This document shows positions 29,242 through 37,396 of a DNA stretch of 64,000 nucleotides, piece after piece. The translations under genes were made by a program, and so were the position numbers. Under the pieces are notes generated by a model, which was not told where the DNA came from, did no database searches, and was given only the letters and a program-made list of their open reading frames with translations. Numbering within the stretch: the first letter of the stretch is position 1; each line of letters starts with the position of its first letter. The DNA comes from Mesorhizobium xinjiangense. GTDB taxonomy: Bacteria; Pseudomonadota; Alphaproteobacteria; Rhizobiales; Rhizobiaceae. Location: the NCBI RefSeq assembly GCF_009749525.1, contig NZ_WOAC01000015.1:124001-188000 (forward strand), read 5' to 3'.

Positions 29242-30411
29242 CTATTCGAAGACGATCGCCGGCGCGCGCGCGGCGGCTTCGCCCCCGGCATTTTCGAGGC
29301 TGGCAAGCACATTGGCGGCAATCGTCCCATAGGCGGCGGCGTGCGGCCCCTCGGGCTCGGCGACGGCGACCGGATTTCCGGCATCGGAGGATTCGCGGAT
29401 CGCCATTTCCAGCGGAACCTCGCCCAGAAAGGCGATGCCCAGCCGCTCGGCCTCCCGACGCGCGCCGCCATGGCCGAAGATATCATAGCGCTTGCCGGTG
29501 TCGGGGGCGACGAAATAACTCATATTCTCGACGATGCCGAGCACCGGCACCTCGACCTTGCGGAACATGTTGAGGCCCTTGCGCGCGTCGATGAGGGCAA
29601 GGTCCTGCGGCGTGGAGACGATCACCGCGCCGGCGAGCGGCACCTGCTGGGCCATGGTGAGCTGTGCATCGCCGGTGCCGGGCGGCATGTCGACGACGAG
29701 GATGTCGAGCTCGCCCCATTCGACTTCGCGCAGCATCTGGGTGAGCGCCGACATCACCATCGGCCCGCGCCAGATCATCGGCGTCTCCTCCTCGACGAGG
29801 AAGCCGATCGACATGACCTTCAGCCCGTAGCCGTCCATAGGTTTGAGAATCTTGCCTTCGACCGTTTCCGGCCTGCCGGATATGCCGAGCAGGCGCGGCA
29901 TGGACGGCCCGTATATGTCGGCGTCGAGCAGGCCGACCTTGAGCCCGGTCGCCTTGAGCGCCAGGGCCAGATTGACCGCGGTGGTGGATTTGCCCACCCC
30001 ACCCTTGCCGGAAGCGACAGCGATGATGGATTTCACCCCCGGCACGGCGCGCTTGCCGGTCTGGCGCCCGGCCGGCGCGGGCGCCTGTTGCGGACGTGCG
30101 GCGGGAGCCGGCCTTGGCGCGGCGGCGGGACGGGGCTGCGGCGCGCGTTCCATGCCACCGCCCTTCTTTTCAGCCGTCAATGCGACAACAGCGCTATTCA
30201 CGCCGGGCAGCGATTTCACGCAGCGTTCGGCCGCCGCCCGCAGCGGCTCAAGCTCGCGCGCCCTGTCGGCGGGAACGGTGATCGAAAAGAACACCTTGCC
30301 GTCGGCAATGAAGATTTCCGATACGAGGCCAAGCGAGACGAGATCCCCCTCGAAATCCGGCCCCTTGACGGTGCCAAGGGCTTTCAGAACGGCTTGTTTG
30401 GTGACGGACAT
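29242..30411 (-). CDS. mrp: Mrp/ApbC family Fe-S cluster carrier-type ATPase, lacking CxxC
   Basis: This 389-residue P-loop ATPase belongs to the Mrp/ApbC/Nbp35 family, which carries or assembles Fe-S clusters in the cytosol. An N-terminal MIP18-like domain (about 1-85) is followed by a Pro/Ala-rich linker (about 95-125). The ATPase then shows the deviant Walker A SGKGGVGKSTTAVNL, DADIYGPSMPRLLG and VDMPPGTGDAQLT. The usual cluster-binding CxxC after ENMSYF is absent; the sequence reads ENMSYFVAPDTGKRYDIFGH. That form may be normal for this lineage. It is a single gene with an ATG at 30411. Confidence 0.92.
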   Translation of the reverse strand: MSVTKQAVLKALGTVKGPDFEGDLVSLGLVSEIFIADGKVFFSITVPADRARELEPLRAAAERCVKSLPGVNSAVVALTAEKKGGGMERAPQPRPAAAPRPAPAARPQQAPAPAGRQTGKRAVPGVKSIIAVASGKGGVGKSTTAVNLALALKATGLKVGLLDADIYGPSMPRLLGISGRPETVEGKILKPMDGYGLKVMSIGFLVEEETPMIWRGPMVMSALTQMLREVEWGELDILVVDMPPGTGDAQLTMAQQVPLAGAVIVSTPQDLALIDARKGLNMFRKVEVPVLGIVENMSYFVAPDTGKRYDIFGHGGARREAERLGIAFLGEVPLEMAIRESSDAGNPVAVAEPEGPHAAAYGTIAANVLASLENAGGEAAARAPAIVFE

Positions 30412-30660
30412 CGCTGCAACTCTTTTTTGGAGTGTCTTACGGCCAGATAATGCAGTTCGGTTCCGTGGCCAAGAGCGGGTCGGCGGCTGGCGCAGCGAGA
30501 TTTCGGACAGAAATCGGATCATCCATGTCGGAAACGGTGCGTCCTGGTCGTCTTGAAGTTGCTTGCGCCGGCAGGCGCGAGCCCGGTTCGGCATGCCGCG
30601 ACGCATCGGTCGTGGCACTGACAGACCGGCCGCGCATCAAGATATTCACGTCTGGAGGTG

Positions 30661-31152
30661 ATGGCAGTGAAAAAGATCACGACATGGCTGTGGTTCGACA
30701 ACCAGGCCGAGGAAGCGGCGAATTATTACGCATCGGTGTTTCGCAACGCCCAGATGGGAGAGGTCGTCCGCGCGCCCGCGGGCGGCGAGCCATACACGAA
30801 GGAAGGTCAGGCCCTGACTGCAGAGGTCGAGATCGAGGGCCAGACATTCATGTGCCTCAACGGCGGCCCGCACCCCGATGCCACGCCGAACGACAGCGTC
30901 TCCTTTCAGGTCCTGTGCAAGGACCAGGCCGAAGTCGACGAATACTGGTCGAAACTATCGGCCGATGGCGGCCGCGAGGTTCAATGCGGCTGGGTGAAGG
31001 ACAGGTACGGCTTCTCCTGGCAGATCGTGCCCGAGGCCCTGCCGCGCTTGATGTTCGGGCCGGATCGCGAGGCGGCGAAGCGGGTCACGGAGGCCATGAT
31101 GAAAATGGTCAAGATCGACGTGGTCGCGCTGGAAGCCGCCGCAAACGGCTGA
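30661..31152 (+). CDS. VOC family protein, PhnB/3-demethylubiquinone methyltransferase-like
   Basis: This 163-residue protein has a vicinal-oxygen-chelate fold of the PhnB-like group ('3-demethylubiquinone-9 3-methyltransferase' domain). Typical segments are ITTWLWFDNQAEEAANYYAS, the FMCLNGGPHPDATPNDSVSF block and DRYGFSWQIVPEALPRLM near the end. No methyltransferase activity is implied; the family is poorly characterised. GGAGGTG ends directly before the ATG at 30661, so an in-frame GTG at 30667 is a possible alternative start. It is convergent with the DUF1850 gene. Confidence 0.88.
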   Translation: MAVKKITTWLWFDNQAEEAANYYASVFRNAQMGEVVRAPAGGEPYTKEGQALTAEVEIEGQTFMCLNGGPHPDATPNDSVSFQVLCKDQAEVDEYWSKLSADGGREVQCGWVKDRYGFSWQIVPEALPRLMFGPDREAAKRVTEAMMKMVKIDVVALEAAANG

Positions 31153-31157
31153 TCGGC

Positions 31158-31529
31158 TCAGCGCTCGCCGGCCTCGCATTGCCTGATCACCACCGTCGCT
31201 CCCGGCTCGGTGCCGAGCGTCCTGCACGCTCCGTCGGCACATATCCGCCAGCCGCCGACGGTCGCGCCGGAGGCGGCGAGCACGATCTCGCTCTGCGCCG
31301 GCACGCGAGGGCGCCAAACCCACCAGCCGTCCTTCAGCACCGCGCCCTCGCCCGGATCCATGCCGGCGCCGGAGCCCTGAACCCGCGCCTCGACGATTTC
31401 GAAGCCCGCCGGCGTCCAGCGCCACGATTCCTCCCAGCGCGTCTTTTCGACCGAATGCGTCCACGAAAGCGTGAAGGCGGCGGCGGCAAGGACAGCCGTC
31501 TTGCCGCCGGCGATCACGCACAGGCTCAT
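31158..31529 (-). CDS. DUF1850 domain protein of TRAP-TAXI locus
   Basis: This small 123-residue protein starts with a hydrophobic stretch (MSLCVIAGGKTAVLAAAAFT), either a signal peptide or an anchor. It continues with SWTHSVEKTRWEESWRW, GAGMDPGEGAVLKDGWWVW and paired cysteines (GGWRICADGACRTLG). This matches DUF1850, which is regularly encoded beside TAXI-type TRAP transporters. It overlaps the permease gene by four bases (ATGA) and so belongs to that operon. Its role in transport is not established. Confidence 0.87.
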   Translation of the reverse strand: MSLCVIAGGKTAVLAAAAFTLSWTHSVEKTRWEESWRWTPAGFEIVEARVQGSGAGMDPGEGAVLKDGWWVWRPRVPAQSEIVLAASGATVGGWRICADGACRTLGTEPGATVVIRQCEAGER

Positions 31530-33634
31530 GCCGCGCCGTTCGAGGCCGAGGCCGCATCGGACGTCCGGCGCGCCCGGTACCAGTTGAGACCCAGGAACAG
31601 GACCGCCAGGGCAAAGCCTATCTCGTCGGTGACGGGCAGCGCCGCAATCAGTGTGAAGGCGGCCGCGGCGGCCAGAACGCGCTCCCAGGCGGCGAGCCGC
31701 ACGCGCAGGAAGCCGATGACGGCGGCACCCCAGAGCGCAATGGCGAGAGACGCCTTGAAGATGATATAGGCCACCGCCGGCCAGTAACCGATCATGTCGG
31801 CCAGCGGCCCGCCGTCCTGCAGCATCAGGGCCGGCGTGTACACCGCCATATAGGGAATGACGAAGCCTGCCGCCGCCACCTTCACCGCTTCGAACGAGAT
31901 CTTCAGCCCGCCTTCGCGCGCAATCGGCGCGGCGGCGAAGCAGGCCAGCGCCACCGGCGGGGTCAGGTCGGCCAGGATGCCGAAATAGAACACGAACATG
32001 TGGCTGACCAGGAGCGGCACGCCGAGTTCCAGCAGCGCCGGTCCGGCGATCGTCGAGGTGATGATGTAATTGGGGATGGTCGGAATGCCCATGCCGAGCA
32101 CGATGCAGGTCAGCATGGTGAGGACCAGCGACAAGAACAGCGAGTTCTGCCCCACCGAGACGATGTACTGGCCGAAGGTGTTGGCCACACCGGTCAGCGT
32201 CATCGTGCCGATGATAATGCCGACGATGGCGCAGGCGATGCCGACCGGCAGCGCGGTCCTGGCGCCGTCGGCCAGCGAGTCACGGCAGTTGGCGAGCGTC
32301 TCGCGCCCGCCGCTGACGAAGATGTTGACCAGGATGAGGATCGCGGCGGCCGCCAGCACGACATTGATGCCGAAACGGAAGAAACTGGCCGCGATCAGGC
32401 CGAGGCCGATCCAGAACACATAGCGCAATACCTGGTTCGGCAGGCCGATCGCAACGCTCGCGCCGAGGATCAGCAGCACCGTCATCGACAGGCCGACCGT
32501 GCCGGCAAACAGCGGCGTGTAGCCGGAAAACAGGAGATAGACCAGCGCGGCGAGCGGCAGGATAAGATACCAGCTCTTCTTCAACGCGCCGATGGGGGAG
32601 GGAAGGTCGGACTTCGGCAGGCCGTGCAGGCCAAATTTTCCGGCCTCCAGATGCACCATCCAGAAGGCGGAGGCAAAATAGAGGATGGCCGGCACGATCG
32701 CCGCCTTGACAACCTCGTAATATTCGATGCCCAGCGTCTCGGCCATGATGAAGGCGACTGCACCCATGACCGGCGGCATGATCTGGCCGCCCATGGAGGA
32801 TGTCGATTCGACCCCGCCGGCAAAGGCCGCGCGGTAGCCGAAGCGCTTCATCAGCGGGATGGTGAACTGCCCGGTGGTCACCACATTGGCCACGCCCGAC
32901 CCCGAGATGGTGCCCATCAGACCGGACGAGATCACCGACACCTTCGCCGCCCCGCCGCGCGCATGGCCGACAAGGCCGAGAGAGACATCGGTGAACAGCT
33001 TGATCATGCCGGCGCGCTCGAGAAAGGAGCCGAAGAGAATGAACAGGAAGATATAGGTGGACGACACATAGGTCGGAATGCCGTAGATGCCTTCCGTCCC
33101 GTAGGCCATATGATCGATGACCTGGCCGAGATCATAGCCGCGGTGGTTGAGCGGCGACGGCAGATATTCGCCGAACAGGCAGTAGGCCAGGAAGGCGCCG
33201 GAGATGATCGGCAGGGCCGGTCCCATGATCAGCCAGGCGCCGATGAAGACGGTCGCCAGGGCGACGACGCCAACGACGATGTCGCGTGGCAGCGGATCGC
33301 CGGCGCGCAGGATGAGCGGCTGGTACTCGACCCACTGATAGAGCGCCACGCCCGTGCCGGCGACGGCGAGCCCCCAGGCCACGGCCTTCCAGACGGCGGC
33401 GCGATTTGCGGCGGCGGCAACAAGTGGAAAGCCGAGCAACAGCAGAAAGCCGACATGGATGGCGCGCACAACCTGGCTCGGCAGGTTGAGCACATGGGCG
33501 GCTGTCGCGATCTGGAACAGCGAGAAGGCGACGGCGATCCAGAACAGGATCCGGCCTTCCAGGCCGAGCGGAAAGCGTCCGCCGGTCGGATCGTGGAATG
33601 CGTCTGAGGTTTCTTGTGTGCTTGTCGTTGTCAT
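31526..33634 (-). CDS. TRAP transporter fused DctQM-type permease (TAXI subfamily)
   Basis: This 702-residue membrane protein joins the small (DctQ-like, about 30-190) and large (DctM-like) TRAP permease subunits in one chain, as is usual for TAXI systems. It drives ion-coupled uptake of a carboxylate or amino acid delivered by the TAXI binding protein. Landmarks are FLFILFGSFLERAGM, GVANVVTTGQFTIPLMKRFGY, SSMGGQIMPPVMGAVAFIMAE split over a loop, and GMGIPTIPNYIITSTIAGPA. More than 15 hydrophobic helices are evident. The ATG at 33634 (MTTTSTQETSD) is used, with a weak GAGAA element upstream. The substrate is unknown; glutamate and C4-dicarboxylates are known for relatives. Confidence 0.94.
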   Translation of the reverse strand: MTTTSTQETSDAFHDPTGGRFPLGLEGRILFWIAVAFSLFQIATAAHVLNLPSQVVRAIHVGFLLLLGFPLVAAAANRAAVWKAVAWGLAVAGTGVALYQWVEYQPLILRAGDPLPRDIVVGVVALATVFIGAWLIMGPALPIISGAFLAYCLFGEYLPSPLNHRGYDLGQVIDHMAYGTEGIYGIPTYVSSTYIFLFILFGSFLERAGMIKLFTDVSLGLVGHARGGAAKVSVISSGLMGTISGSGVANVVTTGQFTIPLMKRFGYRAAFAGGVESTSSMGGQIMPPVMGAVAFIMAETLGIEYYEVVKAAIVPAILYFASAFWMVHLEAGKFGLHGLPKSDLPSPIGALKKSWYLILPLAALVYLLFSGYTPLFAGTVGLSMTVLLILGASVAIGLPNQVLRYVFWIGLGLIAASFFRFGINVVLAAAAILILVNIFVSGGRETLANCRDSLADGARTALPVGIACAIVGIIIGTMTLTGVANTFGQYIVSVGQNSLFLSLVLTMLTCIVLGMGIPTIPNYIITSTIAGPALLELGVPLLVSHMFVFYFGILADLTPPVALACFAAAPIAREGGLKISFEAVKVAAAGFVIPYMAVYTPALMLQDGGPLADMIGYWPAVAYIIFKASLAIALWGAAVIGFLRVRLAAWERVLAAAAAFTLIAALPVTDEIGFALAVLFLGLNWYRARRTSDAASASNGAA

Positions 33635-33757
33635 CGGATCATTCTCGGTCCTGCACGGCAGGCCCATCGCTGCGGCTCGCCCGGTTCACGCCCTCCCGTG
33701 GGAGAGGCGGCTCGCGTTCGCCGCGCCATCCCACAAGCCGCCATGACGTGAAAGCAG

Positions 33758-33803
33758 GCCGGGATCCATTTCGTGAACATGACGTTCCAGAAAGGGTCCC
33801 GGC
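33758..33803. repeat. Imperfect inverted repeat in the SBP-permease gap
   Basis: GCCGGGATCC (33758-33767) and GGGTCCCGGC (33794-33803) pair with one mismatch around a 26-base loop. They lie in the 221-bp gap between the TAXI binding-protein gene and its permease gene. The composition resembles the short palindromic intergenic repeats common in rhizobia. It might attenuate transcription so that less permease than binding protein is made; that is speculation. Confidence 0.4.
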
Positions 33804-33855
33804 TCTCCCTCGCCACGTCCGGACGGCTGGGATGACGCCGACGAAGCAGCGCGTC

Positions 33856-34812
33856 CTACAGGAGGCCCTGTTCCTTGTAGTAGCGTTCCGCGCCCGGATG
33901 CAGCGGGATCGGCACGCCCTTGGCGCCCTTGTCGGCGCTGATCGCCTTGGCGGCGGCATGCGCGGCGACCATGTCGGGCAGGTTCTCGAAGAGCTGCTTG
34001 GTCATCTCGTAAGCGGTCTCTTCGGAAACGTCCGAATGGGTGACAAGGATGTTGGTGATCGCAAGCGTGGGCACGTCGGCATCCTGGCCGTCATAGGTGC
34101 CAGCCGGGATCGTCGCCGACTGGAAGGGCGCGCCGAGCGTCTCGGCCACTTCGGCCGGTACGGACACGACCTGGATCGGCAGCGAGGTGGCCAGATCCTT
34201 GATCGAGGAAACGCCCAGTCCGGCCGACTGCAGCGTGGCGTCGAGCTGGCGGTTCTTGATCAGTTCGACGGATTCGCCGAAGGGCAGGTATTCGGTCTTG
34301 GCGAGGTCGTCATAGCTCATGCCGAGCGCCTCGAAGATGCGCCGCGCGTTGAGCTCGGTGCCCGATTTCGGCGCGCCAACGGACAGGCTCTTGCCCTTCA
34401 GGCCGGCGAAATCAGTGATGCCGGATTCCTTCGAGGCGACGATCTGGATGTAATTGGGATAGATGGCGGCGATGCCGCGCAGCTTGTCCAGCTTCTTCGA
34501 GAAGCCGGCTTCCTCGTCGCCTTCCCAGGCCGACTTGACCGAGTCGCCGAGCGCGAAGGCGATCTCGCCCTTGCCCTGCTGCAACAAGTTGAGGTTTTCG
34601 ACCGAAGCTTTCGTCGACTGCACCTGGGTGCGCGCACCGTCGATCTTCTCGCCGTAGATCTTCGCCAGCGCGGCGCCGAGCGGATAATAGACGCCCGAGG
34701 TGCCGCCGGTCAGCACATTGATGAATTCGTCCGCCTTGGCGGCCATCGTGCCGAGGCCGAGCGACGCGGCGACCATGCCGGCGACGACGAGTTTCGTGGA
34801 TACCAGTTTCAT
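33856..34812 (-). CDS. TAXI family TRAP transporter solute-binding protein
   Basis: This 318-residue periplasmic binding protein of the TAXI family has the signal peptide MKLVSTKLVVAGMVAASLGL, with probable cleavage after AKA. The mature part begins DEFINVLTGGTSGVYYPLGA, the TAXI hallmark of a small GGTSGVYYPLG loop. FAGLKGKSLSVGAPKSGTEL and the C-terminal IPLHPGAERYYKEQGLL are also typical. ATG 34812 follows GGGAGG. It is the first gene of the transporter operon, and a sigma54-type promoter lies 62-77 bases upstream. Confidence 0.95.
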   Translation of the reverse strand: MKLVSTKLVVAGMVAASLGLGTMAAKADEFINVLTGGTSGVYYPLGAALAKIYGEKIDGARTQVQSTKASVENLNLLQQGKGEIAFALGDSVKSAWEGDEEAGFSKKLDKLRGIAAIYPNYIQIVASKESGITDFAGLKGKSLSVGAPKSGTELNARRIFEALGMSYDDLAKTEYLPFGESVELIKNRQLDATLQSAGLGVSSIKDLATSLPIQVVSVPAEVAETLGAPFQSATIPAGTYDGQDADVPTLAITNILVTHSDVSEETAYEMTKQLFENLPDMVAAHAAAKAISADKGAKGVPIPLHPGAERYYKEQGLL

Positions 34813-34873
34813 GCAGAATCCTCCCTTGGTTCCTCCTGCCGCCCTGAGCGGACGTGCAGTCAATGTGCGTCAA

Positions 34874-34889
34874 TGCAGATCGCGTGCCA
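34874..34889 (-). promoter_or_regulatory. Candidate sigma54 (-24/-12) promoter of the TRAP-TAXI operon
   Basis: On the minus strand the sequence is TGGCACGCGATCTGCA. The -24 element TGGCACG is perfect and the -12 element CTGCA differs from TTGCW by one base, with correct spacing. It is 62 bases upstream of the binding-protein ATG. A sigma54-dependent activator gene of the DctD type lies directly upstream, which makes the assignment credible. Confidence 0.7.
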
Positions 34890-34964
34890 AGTGCCGGCAC
34901 GGGGCAGAAACAGGCCAATCGGCGGTTTGTTGCGCCTTTTTGGGTCCTGCGTCACGCGATGTCG

Positions 34965-34980
34965 TGGCAATATCCTGCCA
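34965..34980. promoter_or_regulatory. Candidate upstream activating site for the DctD-like regulator
   Basis: TGGCA-ATATCC-TGCCA is a perfect five-base inverted repeat centred about 110 bases upstream of the start predicted by the sigma54 promoter. That is a normal distance for an enhancer-binding protein. The site is short, so chance occurrence is possible. Confidence 0.4.
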
Positions 34981-35023
34981 AATAGGCACGCAAGCAGGGC
35001 AAAATTCCGCCGAAATGTGCATG

Positions 35024-36382
35024 TCACGGCGTGCCGTCACGATCGCCGTTGCGCAGGCCCAGGCGCGCGATCTTCTCGCTCAATGTGCGTCGCGGGATGC
35101 CCAGCGCCGCGCTGGCCGCCTGGACATTGTCGGCATGGGCGTCGAGCGCCTGCCGGATGACGGCGGCTTCGAACGCCGCGACCTGCTGCGGCAGCGATGC
35201 CTGACCGTTTAACTCGGCCGCACCGGTACCGTCCTGCGGGCCGATATCGAGCGGCAGGCCGAGAACGCAGCGTTCGGCGGCGGCTTTCAGCTCGCGGACA
35301 TTGCCGGTCCACGCCGCAGTGCCCAGGGCCGCCAGAAGGTTGGCCGGAACGGCCGGCGGCTCAAGCGAATGCCGCTTTGCGGCCTCGTTGCACAGATGAA
35401 CGAAGAGGAGCGCGATGTCCTCGCGCCGTTCGCGCAGCGGCGGAATGGCCAGCGTCACCGTAGACAAGCGGAAATAGAGATCGGAGCGGAAGCCGCCGGC
35501 CTCGCTTTCGGCCTTCAGGTCAACCTTGGTGGCGGCAATGAAGCGCACATCGACCGGCATCTGCCGGTTGGAGCCGATCGGCTCGACGATGCGTTCCTGG
35601 ATGACGCGCAGAAGCTTGGCCTGCAATGCCGGCGGCATGGATTCGATCTCGTCGAGAAACACCGTGCCGCCATCGGCATGGGCGATGCGGCCGGTGCGTG
35701 CCTGGACCGCGCCGGTGAACGCGCCGCGTTCATGGCCGAACAGTTCCGCCTCGAACACGGATTCGGGAATGGCGGCGCAGTTGAGCGCCACGAACGGGCG
35801 GGCGCGGCGACGGCCGGTGTCGTGCAGGGCGCGTGCGACGACCTCCTTGCCGGTGCCGGTTTCGCCCATGATCAGGACGTCGACATTGACGTCGGCCAGT
35901 TGGCGAATGCGCTCGCGGATGAGCGCGATGGAGGCGGCGGAGCCGACGAGCCGTGTCTCGAGATCGGACGTCGTATCCGATGTCTTGCGCAAACGTTCCA
36001 ACTCGCCATGCAGGCGCCGCTCGGCAACGGCCCGGTCCAGGACCGCCACCAGATGGTCGGCATCATAGGGCTTTTCGAGAAAATCATGCGCGCCGCGCCG
36101 CATGGCGTCGACAGCCAGCGGCACATCGCCATGCCCCGTCAATAGGATAACCGGCAGGCGAATGTCGGTGCGCCTTATGGCATCGAGCAGGGCGAGCCCG
36201 TCCATGCCGGGCATGCGCACATCGGTGACCAGCGCATCGAAGCGTTCCGCCGAAAGCAGGCCAAGCGCTTCGCCTGCATCCGCGGCCAGGCACACGTCGA
36301 AATCCGAGACGGTGAGCCATTCGCCGGCGGATTCGCGCAGTTCGGGTTCGTCGTCGACGAACAGGATCGCTCCACGGCTCAT
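35024..36382 (-). CDS. dctD: Sigma54-dependent response regulator (DctD-like)
   Basis: This 452-residue NtrC-family response regulator has a receiver domain (about 1-120; phospho-acceptor Asp in [12 protein letters not shown]), an AAA+ domain (about 145-375) and a Fis-type HTH at the C-terminus ([20 protein letters not shown]). Walker A is MGETGTGKE, and GAFTGA, the loop that contacts sigma54, is intact in [15 protein letters not shown]. It should activate a sigma54 promoter after phosphorylation by the DctB-like kinase encoded upstream. The adjacent TRAP-TAXI operon, with a matching promoter, is the obvious target. ATG 36382 follows GAGGGTCG. The kinase and regulator genes are separated by a hicAB insertion. 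Confidence 0.93.
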   Translation of the reverse strand: MSRGAILFVDDEPELRESAGEWLTVSDFDVCLAADAGEALGLLSAERFDALVTDVRMPGMDGLALLDAIRRTDIRLPVILLTGHGDVPLAVDAMRRGAHDFLEKPYDADHLVAVLDRAVAERRLHGELERLRKTSDTTSDLETRLVGSAASIALIRERIRQLADVNVDVLIMGETGTGKEVVARALHDTGRRRARPFVALNCAAIPESVFEAELFGHERGAFTGAVQARTGRIAHADGGTVFLDEIESMPPALQAKLLRVIQERIVEPIGSNRQMPVDVRFIAATKVDLKAESEAGGFRSDLYFRLSTVTLAIPPLRERREDIALLFVHLCNEAAKRHSLEPPAVPANLLAALGTAAWTGNVRELKAAAERCVLGLPLDIGPQDGTGAAELNGQASLPQQVAAFEAAVIRQALDAHADNVQAASAALGIPRRTLSEKIARLGLRNGDRDGTP

Positions 36383-36428
36383 TCGACCCTCAATTTCTCG
36401 TACATATATATGCGATTGCGTTTGCATA

Positions 36429-36446
36429 CCGCACAATCATGTGCGG
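36429..36446. promoter_or_regulatory. Inverted repeat shared by dctD and hicA leaders (copy 1)
   Basis: CCGCACA-ATCA-TGTGCGG is a perfect seven-base inverted repeat. It lies 28 bases before the hicA remnant's ATG and 47 bases upstream of dctD on the other strand. A related 18-bp dyad precedes the intact hicA at 36625-36642 at nearly the same distance. It is best explained as a HicB-type operator left by duplication, now in the dctD promoter region. Confidence 0.55.
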
Positions 36447-36474
36447 TTTCTGTTCCGCGCTTCGGATATAGGAA

Positions 36475-36543
36475 ATGAAGCGGGAAGCCCTGATCCGGGA
36501 GCCTCGGAAGCTTGCCAAGTCCCTTGGACTGGCCGCAGGATAG
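36475..36543 (+). pseudogene. Decayed hicA remnant (5' end only)
   Basis: This 22-codon reading frame encodes MKREALIREPRKLAKSLGLA and then stops. Its first 15 residues match the start of the intact hicA 193 bases downstream (MNREDLIRELRKTAR) at 10 positions, and the leader DNA is similar too, including the dyad and a TTCGGA stretch. It is therefore the truncated start of a second hicA copy. The rest of that copy, and its hicB, have been deleted up to just before the 17-bp repeat. Confidence 0.75.
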
Positions 36544-36546
36544 GCA

Positions 36547-36563
36547 TTCATTCCGCCGCCTCC
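36547..36563. repeat. 17-bp direct repeat flanking hicAB (left copy)
   Basis: TTCATTCCGCCGCCTCC is identical to 37380-37396, where it forms the last codons and stop of dctB (on the minus strand). The two copies bracket the intact hicAB pair. Weak similarity continues a further 20 bases upstream of both copies. It marks either the duplication made when the cassette inserted or the join of a tandem duplication. Confidence 0.8.
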
Positions 36564-36624
36564 GGTAAATGCCCCGCACGGCGCACAATTTTATGCTTAT
36601 TTCCGCACATTTTTGTATTGTATC

Positions 36625-36642
36625 TCGAACAATTTTGTGCGA
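36625..36642. promoter_or_regulatory. Candidate hicAB operator (copy 2)
   Basis: TCGAACA-ATTT-TGTGCGA is an inverted repeat with six of seven arm bases paired. It ends 25 bases before the hicA ATG and is identical at 13 of 18 positions to the dyad at 36429-36446. HicB antitoxins with a DNA-binding domain repress from such sites. Further CGCACA half-sites lie just upstream. Confidence 0.55.
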
Positions 36643-36667
36643 CTCTTTTGGCTTCGGAGGCAGCTCG

Positions 36668-36916
36668 ATGAACCGAGAAGACCTGATCCGGGAACTGCGC
36701 AAGACAGCCAGAAAGGCGGATGTGAAGTTCCAGGTGATCTCCGGAAGGGGGAAAGGGTCTCACTATCGGGTTGAGTTCGGAGAGAAGTGGACAACGGTCC
36801 AATCTGGCGAACTTAGCCCGTCCATTGTGAGGCGCATTAAGAAGCAGTTGGGAGTCGAATGCCCCCCTTCTGCGGGCCTCACAGACATCGCAACACTGGA
36901 AAGGAGCAACACGTGA
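36668..36916 (+). CDS. hicA: HicA-type mRNA interferase toxin
   Basis: This 82-residue toxin of the HicA family has the dsRBD-like fold MNREDLIRELRKTARKADVK, then GRGKGSHYRVEFGEKWTTVQ with the catalytic-type His in GSHYR, and PSIVRRIKKQLG at the end of the core. It is longer than the usual 55-65 residues because of a C-terminal tail. GGAGG lies seven bases before the ATG. It is followed without a gap by hicB (TGA ATG). The leader is AT-rich compared with its neighbours, consistent with a mobile accessory cassette inserted between dctB and dctD. Confidence 0.92.
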   Translation: MNREDLIRELRKTARKADVKFQVISGRGKGSHYRVEFGEKWTTVQSGELSPSIVRRIKKQLGVECPPSAGLTDIATLERSNT

Positions 36917-37354
36917 ATGGATTATACTTTCCTGGCCGTTGTCGAACCCGATCCTGATGGCGGGTATCTGGTCAGCTTCCCGGACGTTCCGGAGGCGCTG
37001 ACCAGCGGTAACGACCTTACTGAAGCCAAGGACAATGCGGCCGATGCGCTTGGCATGGCGCTTCGCGGTTACCTGGCAAAGGGGCTTGCGCTTCCGCGCC
37101 CGGTAGCGGAACCCGGCGAGGACCGCTCCGAAATATCGGTTGATGTGACCGATGCACTGAAGCTCGCCGTTATCGAGGCCTTCACGGCCTCGGGCATGCC
37201 GAAAGCCGAGCTGGCCCGACGTCTGGGCAAGGCCGAGACCGAGGCGCGACGCATCCTCGATCCCGACCATCATACGAAGGCAAGTGCCCTCGAGGCGGCG
37301 CTTGCCGTTCTTGGCAAGCGCGTTGTCGTATCTGTTCTCGACGCAGCTGCCTGA
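36917..37354 (+). CDS. hicB: HicB-type antitoxin with C-terminal HTH
   Basis: This 145-residue antitoxin has a degraded RNase-H-like N-terminal domain (about 1-70; MDYTFLAVVEPDPDGGYLVS, then FPDVPEALTSGNDLTEAKDNA) that blocks HicA. The C-terminal helix-turn-helix (about 85-140; AELARRLGKAETEARRILDP) is suited to operator binding. It follows hicA directly and is convergent with dctB, whose stop codon is 26 bases away. The dyad before hicA, repeated near dctD, is its likely binding site. Confidence 0.92.
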   Translation: MDYTFLAVVEPDPDGGYLVSFPDVPEALTSGNDLTEAKDNAADALGMALRGYLAKGLALPRPVAEPGEDRSEISVDVTDALKLAVIEAFTASGMPKAELARRLGKAETEARRILDPDHHTKASALEAALAVLGKRVVVSVLDAAA

Positions 37355-37379
37355 CGACCCAAGGGCGGCGGGATGAACT

Positions 37380-37396
37380 TTCATTCCGCCGCCTCC
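37380..37396. repeat. 17-bp direct repeat flanking hicAB (right copy, end of dctB)
   Basis: This copy is identical to the repeat at 36547-36563. On the minus strand it encodes the end of DctB (E-A-A-E-stop), so the left copy could have restored or captured that end when the cassette arrived. Confidence 0.8.
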
